From contig CALWPB010000004.1 in the NCBI GenBank assembly GCA_944383315.1, positions 1 to 64,000 on the forward strand: a stretch of 64,000 bases of DNA. Reading direction: 5' to 3'. Shown piece after piece: positions 1 through 10,603 of this stretch. A program made the translations under genes and the position numbers. The notes beneath the pieces were generated by a model. It did no database searches, had not been told where the DNA came from, and saw only the letters and a program-made list of their open reading frames with translations. The number at the start of each line of letters is the position of its first letter. The first letter of the stretch is position 1. This stretch comes from an uncultured Clostridia bacterium. Lineage in GTDB: Bacteria > Bacillota > Clostridia > Christensenellales > UBA1242.

Positions 1-2694
1 ATAGTCTGCAACTTTGATAACGTCGAGATTGTGTTCAATTACTATGACGGTATTCCCTGCTTCCACAAGTCTATCCATTATTTTTATCAATTTGTCTACA
101 TCATATATATGCAAACCAGTTGTGGGTTCGTCCAAAATATATACAGTTTTGCCTGTGCTTTTCTTTGATAACTCAGTAGCCAGTTTTACCCTTTGGGCTT
201 CACCACCACTCAATGTAGTTGCAGATTGTCCTAATTTGATATAACCAAGTCCTACATCGTAGAGTGATTGAATTTTAGACCTTATTTGACTCTGATTTTC
301 AAAAAATTTCAATGCTTCTTCAACAGTCATTTCAAGTACGTCATAAATGCTTTTACCCTTATATTTCACTTCGAGTGTTTCGCGATTATATCTGCGTCCT
401 TTACATACTTCGCAAGGAACATAAATATCAGGTAAAAAATACATCTCAATTTTTTTAATACCATCACCGCAACACGCTTCACAGCGTCCACCAGACACAT
501 TGAAACTAAATCTACCCGGCAAATAACCGCGTTCCTGCGCATCAGGAGTTTGCGCATAAAGTTCACGGATTTGCGTAAATACCCCTGTATATGTGGCAGG
601 GTTTGAACGTGGTGTTCTACCTATTGGACTTTGGTCTATAGCAATTACCTTGTCTACATTTTCGAGCCCTTCAATTTTATCGTATCTACCTTCTGCCATT
701 GTGCTGCCATTCAATCTATTTGAAAGTGCTGGGTACAAAATATCTGTAATAAGGCTACTTTTTCCGCTACCACTCACTCCTGTTACGCACGTAAATACAC
801 CCAACGGAAAGTCTACGTCTATATTTTTAAGGTTATTCTCACGAGCGCCACGAACTGTAATGTTTTTGCCTGTACCTTTTCGTCTAGTTTGTGGTATATC
901 AATCTTCCACTCACCGCTTAAATACTTACCTGTGATTGAGTCTTTGTTTGCTATAATTTCAGGCAAAGTACCACTTGCTACGAGTCTACCTCCATTTTTA
1001 CCAGCAAAAGGCCCTATATCTACCAAATAATCTGCGGCACGCATTGTGTCTTCATCGTGTTCTACCACTATCAAGGTATTACCTAAATCTCGTAAGTGTT
1101 TAAGTGTTTCTATTAATTTATCATTGTCGCGTTGATGAAGTCCTATACTTGGTTCGTCAAGAATATAGATAACCCCTGTAAGCCCGCTACCTATTTGAGT
1201 TGCAAGTCGAATACGCTGGGACTCACCACCACTCAAACTGCCTGCACTACGTGATAAAGTTAGATAATTTAGACCCACATCTTGCAAAAAGTTTAGTCGC
1301 GCTAAAACTTCTTTTACAATAGGTGCTGCAATCATATTCTCTGCTTCTGAAAATTTGTTTTCAGTAAAAAATTTAACTAAATCGTCAATACTCATATCAC
1401 AAAGTTTTGTAATATTTTTATCAAAAATTGTAACAGCAAGTGCTACATCTTTTAGCCTTTCTCCATTACAAACTTTACAAGGTTTATCACGCATATATTT
1501 GGCAATTTCACCTTTAATATACTCACTTGTGGTTTCACGATAGCGACGTTCAAGATTGTTAATAATGCCTTCAAACGAGCCGCGAGTATTACCCGAAAAT
1601 CTACGAGTATTCCACGAAATATCAAGTTCTTCACCACAATTACCGTACATTAAGATATCAACAACTTCCTTTGGCAAGTCCTTAAAAGGAACATCAAGGC
1701 TAAAATGATATTTATTTGACAATGCTTCAAAATAACTTTGAGAAAAAAGTCCAGTATCAAGATTCCATCCTGACACATTTATTGCCCCCTCACGAATCGA
1801 TTTTGTTTTATCTTTTACAATCAAATCAGGGTCTATTTCGCTAGTAAATCCTAAACCGTGGCACTCAGGACATGCCCCAAATGGATTATTAAAACTAAAC
1901 AATCTTGGCGTAATTTCTTCGAAACCGATACCACAATGTTGACAAGCAAATTGATTACTAAACACAAACTGTTCTTCTGGTGTAACGACTACAACCAACC
2001 CGTTTGCTGTCTTAATCGCTGTTTCAATACTTTCTGTCAAACGTTTTTCAATATCAGGTTTCATAACAATTCGGTCAACGACAACTGAAATTGAATGTTT
2101 CTTGTTTTTGTCAAGTTGTATTTCTTCGTCAAATGTATAGATATTTCCATCAATATCAACACGTGAAAAGCCACTTTTGCGAATACTATCAAGCGTTTTT
2201 ACGTGTTCACCCTTTTGACCACGCACAACAGGTGCTAAAATCATCATTTTAGTACCTTCAGGAATATCTGCTATTACTTTGTCTACGATTTGGTCAACAC
2301 TTTGCTTTGATATTTTTCTACCACATTTTGGACAGTGTGGTACACCAACTCTTGCAAAAAGTAGACGTAAGTAGTCATAAATTTCAGTAACTGTACCAAC
2401 TGTTGAACGTGGATTGTTGCTAGTTGTCTTTTGGTCGATACTAATTGCCGGACTAAGTCCGTCAATGCTGTCTACATCAGGCTTCTGCATTTGTCCTAAA
2501 AACTGTCTTGCGTAACTAGACAATGATTCAACATACCTACGTTGACCTTCAGCATAAATTGTATCAAAAGCAAGTGTTGACTTACCACTACCACTTACTC
2601 CTGTAAAAACAACAAGTTTGTTACGTGGAATGGTCAAATTTATGTCTTGTAAGTTATTTTCTCTCGCTCCTTTAATAACTATATCTTTTTGCAT
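1..2694 (-). CDS. uvrA: UvrABC excinuclease ATPase subunit UvrA (3' end cut by window edge)
   Basis: UvrA is the damage-recognising ABC ATPase of nucleotide excision repair, which loads UvrB onto DNA. The reading frame is open from the ATG at 2694 to base 1 (898 codons). Family members are about 940 residues, so roughly the last 40 are outside the window. Visible motifs are the first Walker A (GVSGSGKS, residues 32-39), a CPKCGR zinc motif near 120, a second Walker A (GVSGSGKSS) near 635, and a late Cys zinc module ([10 protein letters not shown], then CEVCKGRR). The last visible residues ([12 protein letters not shown]) are the usual UvrA segment just before the C-terminus. The start lies one base after the uvrB stop, behind an AGGGAAG ribosome site, so the two genes are co-transcribed and probably translationally coupled. 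Confidence 0.96.
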   Translation of the reverse strand, partial: MQKDIVIKGARENNLQDINLTIPRNKLVVFTGVSGSGKSTLAFDTIYAEGQRRYVESLSSYARQFLGQMQKPDVDSIDGLSPAISIDQKTTSNNPRSTVGTVTEIYDYLRLLFARVGVPHCPKCGRKISKQSVDQIVDKVIADIPEGTKMMILAPVVRGQKGEHVKTLDSIRKSGFSRVDIDGNIYTFDEEIQLDKNKKHSISVVVDRIVMKPDIEKRLTESIETAIKTANGLVVVVTPEEQFVFSNQFACQHCGIGFEEITPRLFSFNNPFGACPECHGLGFTSEIDPDLIVKDKTKSIREGAINVSGWNLDTGLFSQSYFEALSNKYHFSLDVPFKDLPKEVVDILMYGNCGEELDISWNTRRFSGNTRGSFEGIINNLERRYRETTSEYIKGEIAKYMRDKPCKVCNGERLKDVALAVTIFDKNITKLCDMSIDDLVKFFTENKFSEAENMIAAPIVKEVLARLNFLQDVGLNYLTLSRSAGSLSGGESQRIRLATQIGSGLTGVIYILDEPSIGLHQRDNDKLIETLKHLRDLGNTLIVVEHDEDTMRAADYLVDIGPFAGKNGGRLVASGTLPEIIANKDSITGKYLSGEWKIDIPQTRRKGTGKNITVRGARENNLKNIDVDFPLGVFTCVTGVSGSGKSSLITDILYPALSNRLNGSTMAEGRYDKIEGLENVDKVIAIDQSPIGRTPRSNPATYTGVFTQIRELYAQTPDAQERGYLPGRFSFNVSGGRCEACCGDGIKKIEMYFLPDIYVPCEVCKGRRYNRETLEVKYKGKSIYDVLEMTVEEALKFFENQSQIRSKIQSLYDVGLGYIKLGQSATTLSGGEAQRVKLATELSKKSTGKTVYILDEPTTGLHIYDVDKLIKIMDRLVEAGNTVIVIEHNLDVIKVADY

Positions 2695-2695
2695 T

Positions 2696-4666
2696 TTACT
2701 TCCCTTCTTTTAATAATTTTCGTAAATAATTGAGTTGCTCGCGAAGTTCAATCGCCTTTTCAAATTCAAGATTTTTACTTGCTACCTGCATAAGCCCTTT
2801 TACTCTATCTATCTCGGCTCGTAAATCTTTATCCTTCAAATCTTCTTTTGTTGTATCAATCTTTTTAGTAATTTCGATAGTATTTTTGATATCTTTTATA
2901 ATTGTTTTAGGTGTTATATTGTGTTCTTTGTTGTACTCTTTCTGCAACTTTCTACGGCGTTCGGTAACGTCTATTGCGCGTTTCATACTGTCCGTTATAT
3001 TATCGGCATACATAATAACACGTGCTTCCGCATTACGTGCTGCACGTCCTATAATCTGAATAAGTGAAGTATCACTGCGTAAGAAACCTTCCTTATCCGC
3101 ATCAAGTATAGCCACGAGTTTAACTTCGGGAAGGTCAAGACCTTCACGTAAAAGATTGATGCCGACTATAACATCAAATTCACCAGCGCGCAAGCCGTTT
3201 ATTATTTCGATACGTTCCAAAGTATCAATTTCGCTATGCAAATACTTGACTTTTATACCGTGTTCCATAAAGAATGTAGTCAAATCTTCTGCCATTCGCT
3301 TTGTAAGAGTAGTAACAAGTATGCGCCCCCCTGTTTCAACAACTTTGAAAATTTCACCCATTAGGTCATCAATTTGACCTTTTGTTTTACGAATTTCAAT
3401 TTCGGGGTCGACAAGTCCTGTAGGCCTAATAATTTGCTCCACAACTTGCCCTGCATTATCAAGTTCGTACTTACCTGGGGTTGCTGATACACAAATTAGT
3501 TGTCCTACACGTGCATCAAACTCATCAAAAGTCAAAGGTCTGTTGTCATATGCTGCTGGAAGCCTGAACCCATACTCCACGAGGTTTTTCTTTCTTGCTA
3601 AATCACCATTGTACATACCTCTAATTTGCGGTAAGGTAATATGTGATTCGTCAATAAAAGTAATAAAATCGGGCGGGAAATAATCAAGCAACACATAAGG
3701 TGCTTCCCCCGGTTGTCTACCATCAAAGTAACGTGAGTAGTTTTCGATACCGTTACAATACCCCATTTCTTGAATCATCTCTACATCGTGTGCAACTCGT
3801 TCTTTGATGCGTTGAGCCTCAATCAACTTGCCCTGCGCTGTGAAATTTTCTTCCGCAATAATGGCATCTTGTTTAATTTGCTCTAATGCTTTACTTGCGT
3901 TCTCAGGGCTAACCCCAAAGTGTGTCGCAGGAAACAGCAAAAAATGCTCCAAAGTATTAAGTTTTTTCCCTGTTAGTGGGTCAAATTCAAAAATTCGTTC
4001 TATTGTATCACCAAAAAACTCAACACGTATAGCAACTTCACTACTATATGACGGAAAAATGTCAAGAGTATCACCTTTTAAACGGAAACACGAACGAGCA
4101 AAATCAACATCATTGCGTGCATAATGCATTGAAATAAGGCGCTGCACAACTTTGCGCATATCTATTTCTTGGTCTACTCGTAAACTTAAACCCATATTGT
4201 AGTAAGTTTCGGGGTTACCTAAACCGTAAATACAAGATACAGAAGCAACTACAATGGTATCACGTCTTTCCAAGAGTGAACAAGTAGCGCTATGACGTAA
4301 TTTATCAATCTCATCATTTATAGCCAAATCTTTCTCAATATAAGTATCACTGCTCGGTATATAGGCTTCTGGCTGATAATAATCATAATATGAAACAAAA
4401 TACTCAACTCTATTGTGTGGAAAAAATTCGCGAAACTCATTACACAACTGCGCAGCCAATGTCTTGTTATGGGCTAGTACAAGTGCGGGCCTATTTAGTT
4501 TTGCAATAATATTTGCCATAGTAAATGTTTTACCACTACCCGTTACCCCTAGTAGCACCTGTTCGCGCAAGCCATCGTGTACACCTTCGACAAGTTTATC
4601 TATCGCTTGTGGCTGGTCGCCCGTCGGCTGATATTTAGATACTAACTCAAATTTTTTTTCTTCCAT
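2696..4666 (-). CDS. uvrB: UvrABC excinuclease helicase-like subunit UvrB
   Basis: UvrB verifies DNA damage after UvrA loading and recruits the nuclease UvrC. The 656 residues match the family length. Walker A (GVTGSGKT) is at 40-47, the damage-probing beta-hairpin ([21 protein letters not shown] region) near 93-113, and the DESH box near 340. Helicase motif VI (QIIGRAARN) lies near 535, and a C-terminal UVR coiled coil ([21 protein letters not shown] region) would bind UvrC. It is the first gene of a uvrB-uvrA operon with a good promoter at 4700-4728. The ribosome site before the ATG is weak (AGAGTT). Confidence 0.98.
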   Translation of the reverse strand: MEEKKFELVSKYQPTGDQPQAIDKLVEGVHDGLREQVLLGVTGSGKTFTMANIIAKLNRPALVLAHNKTLAAQLCNEFREFFPHNRVEYFVSYYDYYQPEAYIPSSDTYIEKDLAINDEIDKLRHSATCSLLERRDTIVVASVSCIYGLGNPETYYNMGLSLRVDQEIDMRKVVQRLISMHYARNDVDFARSCFRLKGDTLDIFPSYSSEVAIRVEFFGDTIERIFEFDPLTGKKLNTLEHFLLFPATHFGVSPENASKALEQIKQDAIIAEENFTAQGKLIEAQRIKERVAHDVEMIQEMGYCNGIENYSRYFDGRQPGEAPYVLLDYFPPDFITFIDESHITLPQIRGMYNGDLARKKNLVEYGFRLPAAYDNRPLTFDEFDARVGQLICVSATPGKYELDNAGQVVEQIIRPTGLVDPEIEIRKTKGQIDDLMGEIFKVVETGGRILVTTLTKRMAEDLTTFFMEHGIKVKYLHSEIDTLERIEIINGLRAGEFDVIVGINLLREGLDLPEVKLVAILDADKEGFLRSDTSLIQIIGRAARNAEARVIMYADNITDSMKRAIDVTERRRKLQKEYNKEHNITPKTIIKDIKNTIEITKKIDTTKEDLKDKDLRAEIDRVKGLMQVASKNLEFEKAIELREQLNYLRKLLKEGK

Positions 4667-4699
4667 AACTCTATTATACCCCGAAAATGATTAGTTATA

Positions 4700-4728
4700 A
4701 TTATAGCACAAAATTAGAACATTTGCAA
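4700..4728 (-). promoter_or_regulatory. Promoter for uvrBA
   Basis: On the minus strand, TTGCAA (4723-4728) and TATAAT (4700-4705) are separated by 17 bp, giving a leader of about 25 nt before uvrB. No LexA-type box was recognised by eye. Confidence 0.6.
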
Positions 4729-4755
4729 TATAAAAATATCATACAATCATAAAAC

Positions 4756-4779
4756 AAAAAAGAGCAAAAGCTCTTTTTG
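4756..4779 (-). terminator. Terminator of the 1134-aa surface protein gene
   Basis: A GAGC stem with an AAAA loop is flanked by A-run and T-run arms (4757-4765 with 4770-4778). It lies 30 bp past the stop of the gene ending at 4808. Confidence 0.8.
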
Positions 4780-4807
4780 TTTATCTGATTATTTTATAAA
4801 ATGTCTA

Positions 4808-7800
4808 TTATTTGTTTTTCTTTTCGTCTTTTTTGTCTGAGTCTTTCTTGTTTGTCTTAACTGTTGTTGTGTTCTTTGACTTAGATGGTTTAACGAAGAA
4901 GAAGATTACAAGACCAAGTACAATAAGGCTGACAATAATCAATACTGTACCCCAAATTGTTGAAGTGTTTACTGTGTTGCTTGGCTCACTACCAACAGTA
5001 AATGTCTTAACAACTTGTGTAGCCGCATTACCTGCTGCGTCTTTTACGTCAAATGTTACAACGTAAGTACCTGCTGTATCTAAGTCAATTTCTATAAGAT
5101 TACGGTTCTCAGTATCGCGAGTAAAGTCAATATTTGTTCCGTCACGTGTAATTGTAATTGTTAAGTCGTCAGAGTCAAGGCTGTCATTCAAAATGCTTAC
5201 CTTACTCAAATCAATCTTAAGCTTACCATTTACACGGTCTGAGCAAGTAACAGCATCGTCTTCCAAAATGATTTCTGGAGCTGTTACATCACCAACATTC
5301 AATACAAATGTACGAGTGTAAGTGTTGCCCATATTGTCGGCTACTGAGTAAACTGCATTAATTTTGCCCTGTCTTGAAGGAATGAATGACAAGTCATCAA
5401 TGTTTTCAGAAGTAAATGTTTTAAATACTTCAGTTTCGCTGTCGTCTTGGTAAGACAACTCAATCTTCATTGAATCGAAGTTAATTCCACTACCTGTATC
5501 TCTTACAGAGTCAAACCAAGGCAATTCAATACGGTTTTGTTCGGTGTCGTCAGTGTATGCGTAGTTCTTACCGTTAAGACTTTCATCTTCAATAGTGAAT
5601 GTAGGGTTAGTAGAGTCTGACGAAGAGAAAGTAATTTCTGATGAACCATTTTGTGTAATGTCACATACACCGTTAGCATCTTTTGCCCAAGCGCGTACTG
5701 TGATATCGCCTTCCAAGGTTACAATTTCGCCGTCAAGACGGTCATTACTTGGGAATGTGTAGTCACCCATTACTTGAATAACCAAAGTGTTGTTTCCTAC
5801 ACTGCTTGTGAGATATCCTTGAGTAATTTCGTCTTGAACTACAACTACATTAAGTGTTGCAAGGTCAACGGCTTCACCGTGGTCAGTTACGTGAATACGG
5901 TCAAGAAGGTCAATAACTGTACCGTATTCCTGTGCACTGATACTGTCGATAGTTACAGAGTAACCATTGTTAAAGTCTGCTGTGTAATTGATAGAAATAG
6001 TACTAATGTTGTTGTTTTGGTCAGTTGCAATAAATGTAACAGTGTAAGTACCTTCTTCAGTAGGTGTGTATGTTGCACCACTGATTGTAGCTGATCTACC
6101 AGTGTTAGCATTGATTACGTCCATTACCTTGTTATTTTTAAGAATGTAAGCAACAAGACTAATGTCTGTCTGAGAATCCTCAAATGTAACTGTAGGCAAG
6201 TTTATAACTGTGTTGTCATCGCTTACTGCATCAGTAAATGCTGTAAGAGTTGGAGCAACATTATCACTTGAAAAGTCAACAATACTTACAGTTTTTGTGA
6301 TTGGTGTAAATTCTGTATTAAAGTCATCAGTTGCATCAAAAGTGATGTTTAATGCAGATACACTGTCCCAATATTCAAAACCTTCTGGACACTCAAGAAC
6401 GATTTCGTAAAGGTTATCTGCATTTAATGTAGCAGTGTAATTATCTGATGTTTGGTCAGTATTATATGTGAAGTTGTAAGTTACGTCAATTTTTACGTTT
6501 GCATCTGCAACTTCGTTTGATGTACTTTCAACATCACTTACAGTTGGAGCACTAAATGTAATAGTGCTACCCTTTCTCGCTGATTTTGTAATGTTTGGAG
6601 TAGTAAGAGTAAGGTCAATTTCAGGCTGTGCGTCAACTTTCTTTACTGTAAAACTAAAACTCAACTGTCTAGTTGTACCGCTGATATCGTTACCATTTTC
6701 ATCAACATAGTTTGCAATGTAACGAATTGAATATTCGCCTTCACTTGTAAATTTGTATGGTGCAGTCTGGTAAGCTTTGTAAGTTTCTTCGCTGTCACTT
6801 GAAATACGTTGATTCTCCAAAGTTTGCTGGAAGCTGTTTCTCTTGTAGATTTGACGAGTAAGTTTAAGGTTGTTGTAGTCGCCCCAACCTGCTGTTGCAT
6901 AGATTGCTGGGAAATTTACAGTAACCTCATCACCCACCAAGTAAACGGTTGAAGGAACACCGTAATCAGCATTTGCAACTTTGTCGATGTCGCTCATACT
7001 CTCGTCGATAGTAATATCATCTGTTTCGGCATCAGTTGTAACAAGACTTGAATAGTCTTCAACAACTTTTACAGTAATTGAATCACCTGTTTTCTTAACA
7101 TTATTTTTGTAAATTGTAAATGTGTAAGTTTGTCCTGTAAAGTCAGTAGTTAAGTAAGTAATTCTGTAATCACCATCTTGTGTAGGTGTAAACTTAAAGT
7201 CAGTAATTGGGCCAAAAGTTTCGTTTGTTGTCTGGTTTACAATAGTAATTTGAGTGTAAACATTTTCAACTGCAGCATTGTTTTGTGCAGTGTTGATAAC
7301 TGTAGGTGTTGGCAAAGTAGCTTCCTGACCTACAGAAAGTACAAGATTTTCAATAGATGTAGGGTTTGTCCAGCCACTGTAAGCCAAAGTAACCTCAGGG
7401 CGCTGTGAAACTACACTGAATGTGTACTTTTGGAAAATGTCAGTACCATTGTTTGTGTATTGATAAGTTACAGTAAATGTACCAGCATCTGTATTAGCTA
7501 CAGTGTAAGCCTTGTATGTTTTGTCTCCTATTACCTTGTCAGTCAAAGTACGGTCGCCAACTTCACCTTCGTTGTTAGGGCCTTCAAGACTGATTTGGAT
7601 GTTAGGGTTTTCAACATAACTATCTTCTTCATCCCCTAATGCAATTTTTGGCATAGGGAAAACGATTTCATCGCCTGCTTGAACTACAGTAGGCATAATT
7701 TGCGCACTGTTTGAATCAAATTCAAAACTTGCATCTTGAGCTGTAATGTCGATTGTAATGTCGCGAGTTGCAGTCGTGATGTCATTTTTTACTGCTGAAT

Positions 7801-8212
7801 AAGTAATGTAGTAAGTATCTGATTTACCTGTTTGAATAAATTCAGTACCATCAGTAGCGGTTACAGGTGTAATCGTTCTACCAGATGAATTCTTTACAGA
7901 AACAGTAACATCTACCCCGCTAGCATCACTTAACGAGCCATTCCAGTCTTTTACAGTTGCTTTAGGAAGTGCATAACCTTTTACGGTTGTTGTTGTACTA
8001 TCGCCGCTATTAACTGTAAAATTGCGAGCATCGTCGATGTCATAACTTGATTGATAGCCCGTTAATTCGATAATATATCCTGCATTCGTCTTCTCAACTG
8101 AGGTCAAGCCACTCACGCCTGCAAGCAACATAGGACTCAATAAACCGAATGACAGAGTAACCATCAGCACGAACGCCAATAAAGTCATTTTGCCTAAAAA
8201 TTTCGTTTTCAT
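4808..8212 (-). CDS. Large Ig-like repeat surface protein with C-terminal membrane anchor
   Basis: This is a 1134-residue predicted cell-surface protein of unknown ligand. The N-terminus has a secretion signal (basic start, then LLAFVLMVTLSFGLLSPMLLAGV, roughly residues 10-32). The long middle consists of repeated beta-rich segments such as GTYTVTF/GTYVVTFDVKDAAGN and GEYSIRYIANY, typical of bacterial Ig-like/cadherin-like repeats. A transmembrane helix lies near residues 1085-1108 (VLIIVSLIVLGLVIFFFV), followed by a Lys-rich cytoplasmic tail. No LPXTG sorting signal is seen, so it should be membrane-anchored. The start is supported by AAGGAG seven bases upstream and a consensus promoter at 8246-8274. 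The domain family is inferred from repeat style. Confidence 0.88.
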   Translation of the reverse strand: MKTKFLGKMTLLAFVLMVTLSFGLLSPMLLAGVSGLTSVEKTNAGYIIELTGYQSSYDIDDARNFTVNSGDSTTTTVKGYALPKATVKDWNGSLSDASGVDVTVSVKNSSGRTITPVTATDGTEFIQTGKSDTYYITYSAVKNDITTATRDITIDITAQDASFEFDSNSAQIMPTVVQAGDEIVFPMPKIALGDEEDSYVENPNIQISLEGPNNEGEVGDRTLTDKVIGDKTYKAYTVANTDAGTFTVTYQYTNNGTDIFQKYTFSVVSQRPEVTLAYSGWTNPTSIENLVLSVGQEATLPTPTVINTAQNNAAVENVYTQITIVNQTTNETFGPITDFKFTPTQDGDYRITYLTTDFTGQTYTFTIYKNNVKKTGDSITVKVVEDYSSLVTTDAETDDITIDESMSDIDKVANADYGVPSTVYLVGDEVTVNFPAIYATAGWGDYNNLKLTRQIYKRNSFQQTLENQRISSDSEETYKAYQTAPYKFTSEGEYSIRYIANYVDENGNDISGTTRQLSFSFTVKKVDAQPEIDLTLTTPNITKSARKGSTITFSAPTVSDVESTSNEVADANVKIDVTYNFTYNTDQTSDNYTATLNADNLYEIVLECPEGFEYWDSVSALNITFDATDDFNTEFTPITKTVSIVDFSSDNVAPTLTAFTDAVSDDNTVINLPTVTFEDSQTDISLVAYILKNNKVMDVINANTGRSATISGATYTPTEEGTYTVTFIATDQNNNISTISINYTADFNNGYSVTIDSISAQEYGTVIDLLDRIHVTDHGEAVDLATLNVVVVQDEITQGYLTSSVGNNTLVIQVMGDYTFPSNDRLDGEIVTLEGDITVRAWAKDANGVCDITQNGSSEITFSSSDSTNPTFTIEDESLNGKNYAYTDDTEQNRIELPWFDSVRDTGSGINFDSMKIELSYQDDSETEVFKTFTSENIDDLSFIPSRQGKINAVYSVADNMGNTYTRTFVLNVGDVTAPEIILEDDAVTCSDRVNGKLKIDLSKVSILNDSLDSDDLTITITRDGTNIDFTRDTENRNLIEIDLDTAGTYVVTFDVKDAAGNAATQVVKTFTVGSEPSNTVNTSTIWGTVLIIVSLIVLGLVIFFFVKPSKSKNTTTVKTNKKDSDKKDEKKNK

Positions 8213-8245
8213 TTAAGGTCTCCTTGTTTAATTAGTAACATTACG

Positions 8246-8274
8246 ATTGTATAACATTACCAAAGTTTTGTCAA
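8246..8274 (-). promoter_or_regulatory. Consensus promoter for the 1134-aa surface protein
   Basis: On the minus strand, TTGACA (8269-8274), a 17-bp spacer and TACAAT (8246-8251) lie about 30 bp upstream of the start codon. Confidence 0.75.
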
Positions 8275-8488
8275 CAAATTACGCGCTAATTTTAGAAACA
8301 TTTTTCCAAAAACGGCGCTTTTTTTACAATTCTAGTATTATGAATTGTTTTTCTTTTATGCTGTAACTTTTGGACTTATTTTGTCGAAAATATTTAGCCA
8401 TATATTTAAAGCGATTAATTAAACTATTTTGTTAAGTAAAGAACAACATCTATCGGTTGCATTTAAAACATACTTGTAAATTAGAGAA

Positions 8489-8526
8489 AAACAAGCAAAT
8501 GTTGAACTTTACACTTTTGCTTGTTT
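8489..8526 (-). terminator. Terminator of target A (DUF6273 gene)
   Basis: An 11-bp perfect inverted repeat (8489-8499 with 8516-8526) around a 16-nt loop ends about 14 bp past the stop codon at 8540. Confidence 0.6.
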
Positions 8527-8539
8527 CAATAAAACCCAA

Positions 8540-10603
8540 CTAAAAATCGTCTGTTTGTCCGTTATCTGTACTATCATTTATATTGCCTGTATTCTCTAAA
8601 GGTAAAAATACAGCAAAGACTTGTTTATTTTCAACTATTGAGTATGGAATATTAGCACTTTCGGTAGTATAATCAGCGAGAATTTCGCCGTCCACTCGCC
8701 AGCCAACAAAACGGTATCCCGTATACGCAACTGCGCTAAAATGAACGTAATCTATGCCATTGTAATTTGTGTAGCCTATTATTCGGGCTTCGCCCGCCGC
8801 CACCACTTCGGGTGTATCGGGGCATTCCACACTCACAGCCACACCTTCAACAAGCCCGCTGCCAAAATATGCGGTTAGTGTTGTACTTTGGGTAATGGTA
8901 TAATTAAGCGGATTGTCATAGTACACATTTCCGTTGCTTTCGTCATACCAATAGAGAAAAGCGCAGTTATTCTTTGCTATTGCCATTATGTTATTAATTT
9001 GTGTATTTGCGTCTTGTGTAAGTGTTGTGGAAGTTGTTAAACCACCATTAACAAATATTTGTCCGTATTCTGCATTATTTGTGCGTATTGTAATATTTAT
9101 TAATTGTCTAAATATTGCCGTAATTGTTGCATCACCAGTTACGGTAAATGTATACGGGTTGGCGGTTGGTTCGTCACTATCATATTGATTATTTCCGTTA
9201 ATGTCCCAGCCGAGAAATTCATAACCGCTATTTGTTGTGGCAGATAAAGTGGCTTGTGTATTGTAATTATATACCCCGCCACCTGTTACACTCCCCGCTC
9301 CTACTGGAGAAATGTTTGCTGTGATTGTATAACTATTTGGCTCAAAGATTGCTGTATATGTACCGCTTGCTGTGGCGGTGAATGTGTATTCTGCGCTAGT
9401 AGATACTGTGGCACCATTACTTTCCCAGCGGACAAAGTGATAGCCCGTGTTTGGTGTGGCGGTTATTGTAACTGAAGAATTCATTTGTACCATACCACCA
9501 CCTGAAACTGTGCCGTAATTTGTGTTGTTTGATTGAGCGGTGATGGTATATGATGCTGCGTTTGCTAGTGCTGAAAGTGAAATATGACAAGCAGGACGGA
9601 CGCCGTAGCCATAGCGCACATTGCCGTAGTTAGCGGAGCCCGAGGAGTTCACTCGCATCGCATTGCCGTCAGCGCTAGAGAAGCCGGAGCGCAGCCAGCA
9701 ATAACTTGTACTGCTTCCATCTAGTGTTGTTGCACTAAATCTGTTATCAGCGGCAGTTAAGCCCCATAAACCATTAGTATCACTTCGATCACCACTACCT
9801 GATGCAGTATTAAAGACTTCATAGGCACTAGGTATCCAAAACACATCACTCATACAACTAGACCACGCTGTACCTGTACTACTACCCCAACTATAACTAC
9901 TACCACTATTACTACCCATACCATTATGGTGAGCATAATCACTACTACTAGCAGTAGTATACACATCATTTTGGCTAGACTGCCAAGCGCTTGACGCAGT
10001 ACTTGGCGCAGTAATTATAGTATTTAAAGTGGTGAACTTATTTGATAATAATGTATATATATTTTTTGTAATATCTCTTAATTGCGACATTGAATAGTTA
10101 TTATAATAAAGACCATTACTACTACCAGAATGGTCGTTGCCTGGGTCAAATGCGTTTACTGTCCTTCCATTGTAGTTATAATATCCATTAGTATAAGGCT
10201 GTGTCATCCAAATTGTTAAATAGCCATTACGTAAATATGTAGCCTGCCAATTTATTGGCTTACTTGTATTTATTGCTCCACTACTATCTACGAAATATCC
10301 CATTTGGAATACAAATGAGCCGCCGCTTCCTGTACGACTTGCAATTTGTGGAGATGTCAATGTAGTTGAACTTGTAATGCTAGTATATTGCAACTTTGTT
10401 AAAAATTTACTAACATTTTCCGCATTTAAAGAGCCGTCTGTATTAAATAAATTACCTATAGTGGCATCGGCTGATTGTGTTGTTGCATTTGCATTATTTA
10501 AGTGATTAACAATCAAATATGCACCCGTTCCCGCGAGTGCGCCAAACATAAATACAACCGCAATTATGATACTTATTAGCCTTGCTTTTGCACTAATTTG
10601 CAT
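8540..10603 (-). CDS. DUF6273/InlB-repeat surface protein carrying a DGR-type variable region (target A)
   Basis: This is a 687-residue secreted or membrane-tethered protein. The start is placed at the ATG at 10603, not the in-frame ATG at 10639: AAAAGGAG precedes 10603 and the N-terminus then aligns with target B (MQISAKARLIS versus MQLSAKARLIS). Residues 8-32 form a signal peptide or signal anchor. Residues about 45-355 form a DUF6273-like domain with FWIPSAYEVF, NGLWGLTAADNRF, CWLRSG and YGVRPA, resembling the C-type-lectin/formylglycine-enzyme fold used by DGR target proteins. Residues 301-338 are the hypervariable block. Several divergent InlB B-repeats follow (GYHFVRWESNG, GYEFLGWDING, GYRFVGWRVDG). 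The tail TDNGQTDDF is shared with target B. It is divergent from an XRE gene. The fold and ligand-binding role are inferred. Confidence 0.9.
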   Translation of the reverse strand: MQISAKARLISIIIAVVFMFGALAGTGAYLIVNHLNNANATTQSADATIGNLFNTDGSLNAENVSKFLTKLQYTSITSSTTLTSPQIASRTGSGGSFVFQMGYFVDSSGAINTSKPINWQATYLRNGYLTIWMTQPYTNGYYNYNGRTVNAFDPGNDHSGSSNGLYYNNYSMSQLRDITKNIYTLLSNKFTTLNTIITAPSTASSAWQSSQNDVYTTASSSDYAHHNGMGSNSGSSYSWGSSTGTAWSSCMSDVFWIPSAYEVFNTASGSGDRSDTNGLWGLTAADNRFSATTLDGSSTSYCWLRSGFSSADGNAMRVNSSGSANYGNVRYGYGVRPACHISLSALANAASYTITAQSNNTNYGTVSGGGMVQMNSSVTITATPNTGYHFVRWESNGATVSTSAEYTFTATASGTYTAIFEPNSYTITANISPVGAGSVTGGGVYNYNTQATLSATTNSGYEFLGWDINGNNQYDSDEPTANPYTFTVTGDATITAIFRQLINITIRTNNAEYGQIFVNGGLTTSTTLTQDANTQINNIMAIAKNNCAFLYWYDESNGNVYYDNPLNYTITQSTTLTAYFGSGLVEGVAVSVECPDTPEVVAAGEARIIGYTNYNGIDYVHFSAVAYTGYRFVGWRVDGEILADYTTESANIPYSIVENKQVFAVFLPLENTGNINDSTDNGQTDDF
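9591..9703 (-). other. Candidate DGR variable region A (113 bp)
   Basis: This block is codons 301-338 of target A. It aligns gaplessly with 55724-55836 in target B. The copies differ at 21 positions, all first or second codon bases (AGC/GAC, GCT/TTT, GGC/TAC, AAC/GGC, AAC/CGC, CGC/TAC and others), and every third base is identical. The 5' end (TATTGCTGGCTGCGCTCCGG) and the GC-rich 3' end (GGCGTCCGTCCTGC) are invariant. The invariant 3' end is the expected place for an initiation-of-mutagenic-homing sequence. GC is about 62% by hand count, far above the surroundings. Confidence 0.85.

Larger units (their letters stand above)
8213..8539. other. Intergenic region between two surface-protein genes
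   Basis: This 327-bp AT-rich gap contains the promoter of the 1134-aa gene (8246-8274) and the terminator of the DUF6273 gene (8489-8526). I see no ORF or RNA gene in the middle part. Confidence 0.6.

Noticed and set aside
4808-5000. Sortase anchoring (LPXTG) of the surface proteins
   Set aside because: C-termini show a membrane helix with a Lys-rich tail or no anchor; no LPXTG-like motif was found in any of the large proteins.
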